A DNA stretch of 39,748 nucleotides from a bacterium (GTDB lineage: Bacteria; Desulfobacterota_D; UBA1144): positions 2,060 through 41,807 of the forward strand of contig PAOQ02000011.1 in assembly GCA_002708105.2 (NCBI GenBank), written 5' to 3'. Below are positions 8,557 to 17,111 of this stretch, one piece after another (the first letter of the stretch is position 1; each line of letters opens with the position of its first letter). Both the position numbers and the translations under genes were made by a program. The notes under the pieces were generated by a model that did no database searches, had not been told where the DNA came from, and saw nothing but the letters and a program-made list of their open reading frames with translations.

Positions 8557-10271
8557 GCTTCAGTTAAATCACGAATGATTAAAGTAATATTAGTGTTTCC
8601 ATTATACGTATCCTTTTGTATTGAATAGACTATATTTACGTTTTTATCTGCTAGTGTTCTTTCTTTTTGGTTATTTAAAATATTTGCATCACAATTGAAC
8701 CATATAGCCCTTCTATTGTCACTACCGGCTGTTAACATCATTTCTAAGTGCTTTTCTTTTAAGATTTTTATATTCTTAATTTGAACATTGTTTGTTAGAA
8801 AAAGTGGGGATTCATTCTCTTTTCCGAAGGGTTCTATTCGATGAATATCATCAATAAGCTCTTGGTCAATATCTGAAAAATTAATTTCAGCATCAATATC
8901 TATTGATTCGGAAATGTCATAATCATAATCATCAATTGAGGTTTTAAATAAATTTCGAAAATTTTCAATATTATTTGGATTTATAGTAATACCTGCCGCA
9001 CCTGCATGGCCACCAAATTGAGTTAAACTTGACTCACATTTTTTTAAAACTTCAAATAAATTAATACCATTATTAGTTCTCAAGCTTCCCTTCCCTATTT
9101 GATCGTTTAGAGTTATGACAGCACATGGTCTATGAAATTTATCGACCATTTTTGAAGCAACTATACCAATTACTCCAGGATGCCAACCTGTTGAAGATAA
9201 AACAAGAGAATTTATCTCGGGATTCTCTCTTAAACATGCTTCAGCTTGAACTAAAGCCTCCGAAGTTACCTGGTCTTGAATAAAGCGTCTCTTTTTGTTG
9301 TCCTCATCAATTATTGCTAAAAGAGAGTCAATTTTAGATTCATCATCCTCAATTAATAATTTTACGGCATTTGAGGCTTTTCCAACTCTTCCAGTAGCAT
9401 TAATTTTAGGAGCTATTTCAAAAGAAACATCCCTTGTAGTATAGGCCGATTTATCTTTTTTCAATAAAGCATGTAAGCCTAATCTATGGGTTTTAGGAAT
9501 TTCTAGCAAACCATTTTGAACGAAAATTCTGTTAACCCCCAAAATCGGCATGCTGTCCGCAACTGTTCCAATTGCAACCAAGTCTAAGTATCTTGCCAAG
9601 TTTGGTTCTTGAACAAATTCAAAATAACCCTTTTCTCTCAATTTTCTCCTTAGAGCCATAATTAAATTAAAAGCAACACCTGCTGCACAAATTTCCTTAA
9701 ATGGATAGCTGCAGTCTCTTTGCTTAGGATTAACTATAGAAAAAGAGTCTGGTTTAATATCAGGAACAGTATGATGATCAGTTATAAGAAAATCTAAATC
9801 TAGTTCTTTACATCTTTCAACTAATTCATTTTCTGAGATACCACAGTCAGTAGAGACTATTAACCTTGCTCCAGAATCAGCAAGATTCTTGATGGATTTA
9901 AAATTAATTCCATACCCCTCTTCAATTCTTTCAGGTATGTAAAATTCTACATTTGCCTCGATACTTCTAAGAAAACTAAATAAAATAGTAGTAGATGTGA
10001 CGCCATCACAATCAAAGTCTCCATAAATAACTATTTTTTCCCCACTTTCAATAGAGTCAATAAGCCGATCTATAGTTTTATCCATATCTTTTAATAGAAA
10101 TGGATTGGGAAGTTTATCTAAGGTTGGATTTAAGAAAATATCAGCATCTTTTAAATCATTAACCTCTCTATTAACTAGTAAGGTTGATAAAATTTTGGAA
10201 ATTCTTAATTTGTCAGATAGAAATTCAACTATCTTAATTTCAGGATTTTTTAAATTCCACGAGTGGTTCAT
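8553..10271 (-). CDS. recJ: Single-stranded-DNA-specific exonuclease RecJ
   Basis: 572 aa; YGDFDCDGVTSTTIL, STDCGISE, ITDHHTVPD, NATGRVGKAS, GWHPGVIGIVASK, FGGHAGAAG. Confidence 0.95.
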   Translation of the reverse strand: MNHSWNLKNPEIKIVEFLSDKLRISKILSTLLVNREVNDLKDADIFLNPTLDKLPNPFLLKDMDKTIDRLIDSIESGEKIVIYGDFDCDGVTSTTILFSFLRSIEANVEFYIPERIEEGYGINFKSIKNLADSGARLIVSTDCGISENELVERCKELDLDFLITDHHTVPDIKPDSFSIVNPKQRDCSYPFKEICAAGVAFNLIMALRRKLREKGYFEFVQEPNLARYLDLVAIGTVADSMPILGVNRIFVQNGLLEIPKTHRLGLHALLKKDKSAYTTRDVSFEIAPKINATGRVGKASNAVKLLIEDDESKIDSLLAIIDEDNKKRRFIQDQVTSEALVQAEACLRENPEINSLVLSSTGWHPGVIGIVASKMVDKFHRPCAVITLNDQIGKGSLRTNNGINLFEVLKKCESSLTQFGGHAGAAGITINPNNIENFRNLFKTSIDDYDYDISESIDIDAEINFSDIDQELIDDIHRIEPFGKENESPLFLTNNVQIKNIKILKEKHLEMMLTAGSDNRRAIWFNCDANILNNQKERTLADKNVNIVYSIQKDTYNGNTNITLIIRDLTEA

Positions 10272-10276
10272 TAATC

Positions 10277-10708
10277 TTATTTCTTTAAACTATCTAATGC
10301 ATCTAGTGCCATTAAATATCCCTGATGGCCGAATCCAGATATCACTCCTAAAGCAATTGAAGAAACATAAGAATTCTGCCTAAAATCTTCTCTACTAAAT
10401 ATATTTGATAAATGAACCTCAATAAAACCAATCTTAACAGCCAATAAAGCGTCACGAATTGCAATACTAGTGTGAGTAAAAGCTGCAGGGTTAATAACTA
10501 TATAGTCTATAGTTCCCGAGCATGATTGGATTCTTGAGACAATCTTTCCTTCCTCATTTGACTGATAAAATTCTACTTCAACATTAATAGAATCAGCTTT
10601 TTCTTTAATCAAAGAATTAATATCATCTAAACTAAGTTGACCATATAAATCTTCTTCGCGCTCTCCAAGCATATTTAAATTAGGTCCATTTATAAATAAT
10701 ACCTTCAT
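10277..10708 (-). CDS. aroQ: Type II 3-dehydroquinate dehydratase
   Basis: MKVLFINGPNLNMLGERE...NPAAFTHTSIAIRDAL...EVHLSNIFSREDFRQNS. Track start 10744 is TTG; homologous start is the internal ATG at 10708. Confidence 0.95.
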   Translation of the reverse strand: MKVLFINGPNLNMLGEREEDLYGQLSLDDINSLIKEKADSINVEVEFYQSNEEGKIVSRIQSCSGTIDYIVINPAAFTHTSIAIRDALLAVKIGFIEVHLSNIFSREDFRQNSYVSSIALGVISGFGHQGYLMALDALDSLKK

Positions 10709-10731
10709 ATTTCTAAGGTTAATGTAAAAAG

Positions 10732-10760
10732 ATAATATGTACAATAATAAATTACTTAAA
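10732..10760 (-). promoter_or_regulatory. Candidate promoter of aroQ overlapping the murJ stop
   Basis: Minus strand TTTAAG-N17-TATTAT, with the predicted start about 15 nt upstream of the aroQ ATG. The -35 element is weak. Confidence 0.35.
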
Positions 10761-12305
10761 AATCATTTTTATTTCTTTTAGATTAAGAAATTTTGAAATT
10801 GAGTAAAAAATAACAAATGAAAAGGAAACTGTCGCTGACAATAAAATAAGTAAATTTGCACCCAGAAGAAAAAACTCTGCTACTTTTATTCCAATGTAAA
10901 TTGAGGCAAAAGACATTAAGATAATTTGGATTAAAAATTTTACTAAATCTATCAAATCAATTTGATTAAATATTTCTTTCAATCTTAGTGAAAGAAAGAT
11001 GAATAAGCAAATAGAAGAAATAGAAGATGCTAATGCTAGACCATAAAATCCTAAGTCAAAATAAAAGCCTAGCAAATAACAAAGCAGAAAGTTTATAATA
11101 AGATTATAGCCACCATACCTAACAGGTAATTTTGTGTTTTTTATTGCATAAAAACCCTGCGTAATAAGTCTAACCCCAGCAACAAAAATTAACCCAACAG
11201 AATATCCAACCAATGCTTTATAAGTTAAGAAAGAATCATCAACTGTGAACTCTCCTCTTGCATATAAAAGATTACACAAGTCCTCTCCTAATAGAATGAA
11301 AGAAACAGCAAAAGGGACAGAAAGAAAGATTAAAAATTTTAATTTCTCATTAATTATTAGTGAAAAACCCGAAATATTTTTATTCAAAAAATGCTTACTT
11401 AAATCAGGCAATATTGTTGTTGCTATCGAAACGGCAAAGATCCCTAAGGGAAACTCGATTAATCTCTCAGCTAAGTATAAATAAGTGATTGAACCTTTTT
11501 GTAAAAAAGATGCGAATTGCGTGTTAACTAGAATATTTATATTATATATAGCCAATCCAAAAATCTGTGGGAAGAGTACTCCTAGAATTTCTTTTGTTTT
11601 CGGATTAATACAATCATTAAAAGAAAAACAATATCCGGCATTACTCTTTAAAATAAAAGGTATTTGAAATAAATACTGAAGTAAGGCTCCAAAAAGAACA
11701 GCATAAGCAAGTATATTAATGCTTAATGAAAAATAAAAAGAAGATATTAATATTATAAATATTATTCCTAAATTCATTAGAACGGGAGAGAAGGCAGGTG
11801 CGTTAAATTTCTTCAAAGAATTCAATAAACCCATATTCAATGCGGACAATGATATTAAAAACAAAAAGGGGGACATTTTTTTTAATAAATCTGACGAAAG
11901 TTCTTTAGTTTTTGGATCAAATCCAAACGCAAAAATATTAATTAGTTCAACAGAAAAAAAATAAAAACAACTAGTTATTACAAGAAGGGCTATAAATAGT
12001 AATGTAAATATATTGTTCCTAAGATTTTTAAATATACTCTTATCTTTAAAACTCTCGGCTTCAGTAAAAAATGGAACTAAAGTTGTACTTAATGTACCTT
12101 CGGCTAGTAGCCTTCTAAACAGATTAGGAATTCTATATGCAACATAAAAGGCATCTGTTTCAAAATTAGCTCCAAAGAAATAAGTGATTATCAAATCTCT
12201 AAGATAACCAAAAATTCTACTAATAAAGGTAAGAATTCCCACCTTTATTGACGAAGAAAATAAATTAAATATTTCTTTCTCCTCTTTACACAGGATTTTT
12301 ACCAA
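10752..12305 (-). CDS. murJ: Lipid II flippase MurJ (MviN)
   Basis: 517 aa polytopic; FISRIFGYLRDLIITYFFGANFETDAFYVAYRIPNLFRRLLAEGTLSTTLVPFF. Start codon uncertain (track start is TTG). Confidence 0.94.
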   Translation of the reverse strand: MVKILCKEEKEIFNLFSSSIKVGILTFISRIFGYLRDLIITYFFGANFETDAFYVAYRIPNLFRRLLAEGTLSTTLVPFFTEAESFKDKSIFKNLRNNIFTLLFIALLVITSCFYFFSVELINIFAFGFDPKTKELSSDLLKKMSPFLFLISLSALNMGLLNSLKKFNAPAFSPVLMNLGIIFIILISSFYFSLSINILAYAVLFGALLQYLFQIPFILKSNAGYCFSFNDCINPKTKEILGVLFPQIFGLAIYNINILVNTQFASFLQKGSITYLYLAERLIEFPLGIFAVSIATTILPDLSKHFLNKNISGFSLIINEKLKFLIFLSVPFAVSFILLGEDLCNLLYARGEFTVDDSFLTYKALVGYSVGLIFVAGVRLITQGFYAIKNTKLPVRYGGYNLIINFLLCYLLGFYFDLGFYGLALASSISSICLFIFLSLRLKEIFNQIDLIDLVKFLIQIILMSFASIYIGIKVAEFFLLGANLLILLSATVSFSFVIFYSISKFLNLKEIKMIFK

Positions 12306-12326
12306 TTAGAATTATAAATTATTCTT

Positions 12327-13265
12327 ATGGAAAAAAATATACGGCAACTCGATGAAATAATATGGCAACTCGATCTTAGAGTTGATAACGAAACTGAATT
12401 TATTGCACCATATTTGATAAAAGCTCAAAATGATTACATTATCGTTGATGTGGGACCAACTTGCGGAATCCCTGAGCTGATCAGGCAACTTAATATTTTA
12501 AATGTAACACCTTCAAACTTAAAATATGTTTTTTTAACCCATATACATTTAGATCATTCTGGTGGTCTTGGGACTTTTTTAAAATCATTTCCTGAAACTC
12601 AAGTAGTTGTTCATAGAAGAGGAACGCCTCATCTTGTAGATCCTGAAAAAGTATTATGGCAATCGTCATTAGATACCCTTGGATGGGTTGCCGAAATGTA
12701 CCAGAAACCATTACCAGTCGAAGAGGAAAGAATAATCTCGATACATGAAAAAACATTTAATATTAAAGTTAATGATTTGGAATTCAATTGGATTGAGACA
12801 CCAGGGCATGCAAGCCACCATTTCAGCTTTCTATTAGAAAATAAGAATATAATGTTTTGTGGTGATTCGGTTGGAATGTTAATACCTAGTTTAAATTTTG
12901 CAATGGTTCCTACAACCCCTCACCCTTATAGAATGGAATCAGGGATTGAATCAATAAATCTAATGATTGAGAAAAAACCTGAAAAATTAGCATTTGCTCA
13001 CCACGCTATCAGACCCGATGCTATGAATTTATTAAAAAAACATATAGCTCAGCTTCAACAATGGAAAAATTGTGTGGAAGATTGTCTAAAAAAGAATATT
13101 AAAACTGAAGAAGATATTGGTGTTGAAATTTCCAAATTAGATGAAGAATCGGCTCGTCTCATTAACGGTCCGGAAGAATTTGGTGGTCTAAGAAAAGCTT
13201 TAATTGGGAGTATTACTGGCTTTATAAATTTAGTTCTAAAAGAAAAAACTGAAGCTGAAGGATAG
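12327..13265 (+). CDS. Metallo-beta-lactamase fold hydrolase
   Basis: 312 aa; LTHIHLDHSGG, IETPGHASHHFSFLL, MFCGDSVG, FAHHAIRPD metal-ligand motifs. Confidence 0.88.
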   Translation: MEKNIRQLDEIIWQLDLRVDNETEFIAPYLIKAQNDYIIVDVGPTCGIPELIRQLNILNVTPSNLKYVFLTHIHLDHSGGLGTFLKSFPETQVVVHRRGTPHLVDPEKVLWQSSLDTLGWVAEMYQKPLPVEEERIISIHEKTFNIKVNDLEFNWIETPGHASHHFSFLLENKNIMFCGDSVGMLIPSLNFAMVPTTPHPYRMESGIESINLMIEKKPEKLAFAHHAIRPDAMNLLKKHIAQLQQWKNCVEDCLKKNIKTEEDIGVEISKLDEESARLINGPEEFGGLRKALIGSITGFINLVLKEKTEAEG

Positions 13266-13461
13266 TTAAACTAACCCATTTTTGAATATTTTTAATTATT
13301 CTTTTGTTATCGCTAAGTAGTTCCTTTGTTGTAAAAATTGAAATTTCCTCAGGCTTATTTCTATTGGACCTTGGCCAACCAAGATGCTGGTGCATTGAAT
13401 ATAAGAACTGAAACTTAACTATGTCTTTTTTCTGGTTTAGTTCCACTCGTAAAATAGGCAT
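13222..13461 (-). CDS. Small hypothetical protein
   Basis: 79 aa ORF filling an otherwise roughly 200-bp gap upstream of mraZ; overlaps the 3' end of the MBL gene by 44 bp tail-to-tail. No recognised family. Confidence 0.4.
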   Translation of the reverse strand: MPILRVELNQKKDIVKFQFLYSMHQHLGWPRSNRNKPEEISIFTTKELLSDNKRIIKNIQKWVSLTILQLQFFLLELNL

Positions 13462-13481
13462 ATCTTCAGTCTAACATAACC

Positions 13482-13510
13482 TTGACTTTAACTATAAATG
13501 TTAATAAAAT
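13482..13510 (+). promoter_or_regulatory. dcw cluster (mraZ) promoter
   Basis: TTGACT-N17-TAAAAT, about 48 nt upstream of the mraZ ATG. Confidence 0.7.
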
Positions 13511-13515
13511 TAGTT

Positions 13516-13545
13516 CTAAGGCGTATTTTGTCATATTTTGGCATA
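13516..13545 (+). repeat. Three tandem 10-bp direct repeats in the mraZ leader; candidate MraZ operator
   Basis: CTAAGGCGTA / TTTTGTCATA / TTTTGGCATA. Repeats 2 and 3 match 9/10; repeat 1 matches repeat 3 at 6/10, concentrated in the GGCxTA half. Confidence 0.55.
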
Positions 13546-13558
13546 ATAGGATTGTTGC

Positions 13559-13996
13559 ATGTTTAGAGGTCAATTCATTCATAAAATTTCAAAAACTGGA
13601 AGAATTAGTGTACCTTCCAAATTTAGAGATAATCTTCAAAAGAAATATAAGACCAGATCTTTAGTGTTATCAACATTTGAAAACTCAATAATTTGCTATC
13701 CATTAACGGAATGGGAAAAGCTTGAAAAAAAAATCTTAGACTTACCGCAATTTAAAAGAGAGACCATAGAATTCGAGAGATACCTAATTGGAAACGCGCA
13801 TGAATGTGAAATAGATGGGGAAGGAAGGATAATGGTTCCTAATATTTTAAGAAATACTTTTAAAATTAATGATTCTGCAATTTTTGTTGGTCTGCTTTCA
13901 AGATTTGAAATATGGTCAGAAAAAGATTGGAACAAAAGTGTTAAAACAAGTTTTAAGAAATTTCAAAATAGTAGGGAAGTAATCAATGAACTTTAA
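13559..13996 (+). CDS. mraZ: Transcriptional regulator MraZ
   Basis: 145 aa; MFRGQFIHKISKTGRISVPSKFRDNL and ECEIDGEGRIMVPNILR, the two SpoVT/AbrB-like halves; next to rsmH. Confidence 0.95.
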   Translation: MFRGQFIHKISKTGRISVPSKFRDNLQKKYKTRSLVLSTFENSIICYPLTEWEKLEKKILDLPQFKRETIEFERYLIGNAHECEIDGEGRIMVPNILRNTFKINDSAIFVGLLSRFEIWSEKDWNKSVKTSFKKFQNSREVINEL

Positions 13997-14903
13997 CTAT
14001 CATTTTACAGTGATGAAAAATGAAGCTATAGAAAACTTAAATTTAAAAAAAGATGGAATTTATTTAGATGCAACCTTAGGAATGGGTGGCCATACCTACG
14101 GAATAATAAATGCTAGACAAGATATAAAAAAAATTTTTTGTATAGATAATGATTCAGATTCAATGAAATTGGCAAAACAGAGACTATCAAATTCGAAAAG
14201 TAAAATTAAATTTATAAAAGGAAATTTTAAGGATATAGACAAACTAATTGATGAGAAAGTTGATGGAATTATTTTAGACTTAGGTATTTCTACATACCAG
14301 CTTTTAAATTCGAAAAGGGGATTTAGTTTTAAAAATGGCAACAAACTAGACATGAGAATAGATCTAAATCAAAAGTTAACAGCCAATGAAATTGTGAACA
14401 CTTATCCAGTAGATAAAATCTCTAGTCTATTAAAAGAATATGGCGAAGAAAAGAATCATTTTAAAATTGCATCGGAAATTGCAAGATATAGATCAAAGAA
14501 GAAAATTGCTACAAGTGATGACTTAACAAAGATAATAAAAAAAATAAATAAAAGATCAGGGATGATTGAACCATCAACACGAACGTTTCAAGCCCTTAGA
14601 ATAGCTGTAAATAATGAATTAACAGCTATTGATGAGTTTCTAATGAAGAGTGATAAAATTCTAAAAAGGGGTGCCAGGCTTGTAATAATTACGTTTCATT
14701 CGCTAGAAGATAGAATTGTAAAAAAATTTTTTAAATTTTCTGAATCTGAATGTGATTGTCCACCATCGAAAATGATTTGCAGTTGCAAGAAGAAGCAAAC
14801 ATTAAGGATTATTACAAAAAGGCCGTTGAAGCCATCCTCAAAAGAGATAAATCTTAACCCAAGCTCAAGAAGCGCAAAAATGCGAATTGGGGAGGCTATT
14901 TAA
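13986..14903 (+). CDS. rsmH: 16S rRNA (cytosine1402-N4)-methyltransferase
   Basis: 305 aa; FTVMKNEAIENL, YLDATLGMGGHT, DGIILDLGIST, RGFSFKNGNKLDMRID, TFHSLEDRIVKKFF. Confidence 0.97.
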   Translation: MNFNYHFTVMKNEAIENLNLKKDGIYLDATLGMGGHTYGIINARQDIKKIFCIDNDSDSMKLAKQRLSNSKSKIKFIKGNFKDIDKLIDEKVDGIILDLGISTYQLLNSKRGFSFKNGNKLDMRIDLNQKLTANEIVNTYPVDKISSLLKEYGEEKNHFKIASEIARYRSKKKIATSDDLTKIIKKINKRSGMIEPSTRTFQALRIAVNNELTAIDEFLMKSDKILKRGARLVIITFHSLEDRIVKKFFKFSESECDCPPSKMICSCKKKQTLRIITKRPLKPSSKEINLNPSSRSAKMRIGEAI

Positions 14904-15223
14904 TGAAAGCTACTGCTATTTTATTAAAAAGAAATAAAACACAATTAATAACCATAATAAAAAAGGCTACAAGGGGTGTAGCAATCTTGTCAATAAGTCT
15001 GCTATTGCTAATTTCCATTATTGCTTTAAAGACTTACAAAACAGAATTGGGCTACAAACTAACAAAATCAAAAAATAACTTTTCCAAGGTATTAATGGAA
15101 AATAAGAAACTTCGAAGTTTAACTTTAAAGCTAAAATCTCATGAAAGAATTGAGTCAATTGCAATAAAAAATAATATGAAATTCCCAAGCCAGAGGGACG
15201 TAATTAAAATCAACAATGAATAA
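14903..15223 (+). CDS. ftsL: FtsL-like cell division protein
   Basis: 106 aa, single TM segment followed by a short coiled-coil-like region, positioned between rsmH and ftsI. Call rests mainly on synteny. Confidence 0.75.
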   Translation: MKATAILLKRNKTQLITIIKKATRGVAILSISLLLLISIIALKTYKTELGYKLTKSKNNFSKVLMENKKLRSLTLKLKSHERIESIAIKNNMKFPSQRDVIKINNE

Positions 15224-17108
15224 TTTTATAAACGAATTTAAAGAGAAAGACACGGCACTAAAAAAAAGACTTACATTTATTAAAAGTTGCATATTTATTT
15301 TTATAATAATTATCACAGTAAAAATATTTCAACTACAATTAATTGACAATCAACAACCCCTAAAATTTTCAAAAATACAAACCAACCCTTTTCAGCTACT
15401 TGGAAATAGGGGAGAAATAAGAGATGCTAACGGAAAAATTTTGGCTGTTAGTGTCGCATATCCTTCTATACATTTAAATCCTAAAGAAATTAAAGATAAA
15501 GCTTACTATTCTAAGGTACTAGCAAAAACTTTAAATATATCTGAAGAAGAAGTTTTAAAGAAGCTAAAAAAGAAAAAATATTTTGTTTGGATTAAAAGGT
15601 TAGCTACACATAAAGAAGGAGAAAAAATTCGTTCTCTTAACTTACCTGGTGTTTCAATAAAAATGGAATACAAAAGGGACTATCCATTTGGTCATTTAGC
15701 AGGTCAAGTCTTAGGTCATACGAATTTAGATCAAATTGGAATGGAGGGCTTAGAGTACCAATTCAATAGAGAATTATCAGGTTCAAAAAAAATGATCACT
15801 CTAAGAAAAGATGGAAAGGGTAAGATAATTACAGATAATTTTACTGCAATAGAAAGTCCAGAAGATGGTTCTAATATCAACCTAACTATCAAAAGCAAAT
15901 ACCAATTTATTTTAGAAAAGGAAATTGCATCAGCCGTCAAAAAATCAAAAGCTTTAAGAGGGTATGGAGTTATTATAAATCCCAATACAGGTGAAATCTA
16001 TGCAATGGGAAGCTATCCATTTTTTAACCCAAATAAATATTCAAAGTATAAAGATTTAATAACTAAAAGGAACCTTCCTGTATGGAATACATTTGAGCCA
16101 GGATCAGTAATGAAAAGCTTTCTTGTTGCATCTGCAATTAATGAAGGTGTTGTTAACGACAAAACCATTATAGACTGTGAAAATGGTCAAAGAAGAATTG
16201 GAAGGTACATAATTCATGATGTAAATAAAAAAGGGGAATTAGATATTTCTGAAGTATTAAAATTTTCCAGTAACATTGGGGCCTCAAAAATCATTGAAAA
16301 AATATCCAATGAAAAATATTATGAATACCTTAAAAATCTTGGCTTTGGAAATAAAACAAGAATTAATGTTCCTGGTGAGGCTTCGGGAATACTTATTAAT
16401 CCTGAAAAATGGAGTCGAATTCAGGCGGCTAATATAAGATTTGGTCAAGGAATGTCAGTAACTTCTATCCAACTTGCAAAAGCGCTTTCAATAATTGCCA
16501 ACGGAGGAACTTATATAGAACCCTACTTAATTAAATCAATTACAAATTCTAAAAATAAAATAATTTTTCTTAATAAAGGCCGGTCAGGGAAAAGAGTATT
16601 ATCTTATAGGACTAGCAAGAAGATGAGGCAACTATTAAAGTCTGTGGTGGATGATGGCGGAGGATTTAAAGCTCAAATAGAAGGTGTCAGCGTAGCGGGA
16701 AAAACAGGTACGGGGCAATTTGCTACTAAAGGTGGATATCATAAAAAAAGATTTATAGTATCTTTCATTGGATTTGCACCTAGCGAAAATCCTCAACTAG
16801 TAAGTGTAATAACAATTGATTACCCTAAGGGTGAAAGAGCTTACGGTGGAAGATGGGCTGCTCCTGTTTTCAAGAAAACAATTGAAAAGATATTAATAGA
16901 TGAAGAAAGAATTGAAAAGCTAGTTAGAACGAAAGATGTTCCTTCTTTCTTAGGAAAAGCTAAAAGAGAGGCAATTCAAATAGCAAAAGAAAAAAATGTA
17001 AAAGTAAGAATTATTGGTAATGGCTTCGTAAAAAAACAAACACCAAATCCTGGAAACGACTATAATTTCCAGGAGGAGATTAGCTTGTTCCTTGAGCCAG
17101 GAATTTAA
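15216..17108 (+). CDS. ftsI: Peptidoglycan D,D-transpeptidase FtsI (PBP3) with C-terminal PASTA-like domain
   Basis: 630 aa; GNRGEIRDANGKILA, FEPGSVMKSF (SxxK), SSNIG (SxN), AGKTGTGQ (KTG), C-terminal VPSFLGKAKREAIQIAKEKNVKVRIIGNGFVKKQTPNPG. Confidence 0.95.
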   Translation: MNNFINEFKEKDTALKKRLTFIKSCIFIFIIIITVKIFQLQLIDNQQPLKFSKIQTNPFQLLGNRGEIRDANGKILAVSVAYPSIHLNPKEIKDKAYYSKVLAKTLNISEEEVLKKLKKKKYFVWIKRLATHKEGEKIRSLNLPGVSIKMEYKRDYPFGHLAGQVLGHTNLDQIGMEGLEYQFNRELSGSKKMITLRKDGKGKIITDNFTAIESPEDGSNINLTIKSKYQFILEKEIASAVKKSKALRGYGVIINPNTGEIYAMGSYPFFNPNKYSKYKDLITKRNLPVWNTFEPGSVMKSFLVASAINEGVVNDKTIIDCENGQRRIGRYIIHDVNKKGELDISEVLKFSSNIGASKIIEKISNEKYYEYLKNLGFGNKTRINVPGEASGILINPEKWSRIQAANIRFGQGMSVTSIQLAKALSIIANGGTYIEPYLIKSITNSKNKIIFLNKGRSGKRVLSYRTSKKMRQLLKSVVDDGGGFKAQIEGVSVAGKTGTGQFATKGGYHKKRFIVSFIGFAPSENPQLVSVITIDYPKGERAYGGRWAAPVFKKTIEKILIDEERIEKLVRTKDVPSFLGKAKREAIQIAKEKNVKVRIIGNGFVKKQTPNPGNDYNFQEEISLFLEPGI

Positions 17109-17111
17109 GTT

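Noticed and set aside
13482-13664. 60-aa plus-strand ORF overlapping the mraZ start
   Set aside because: Begins at the mraZ -35 hexamer and is out of frame with MraZ.
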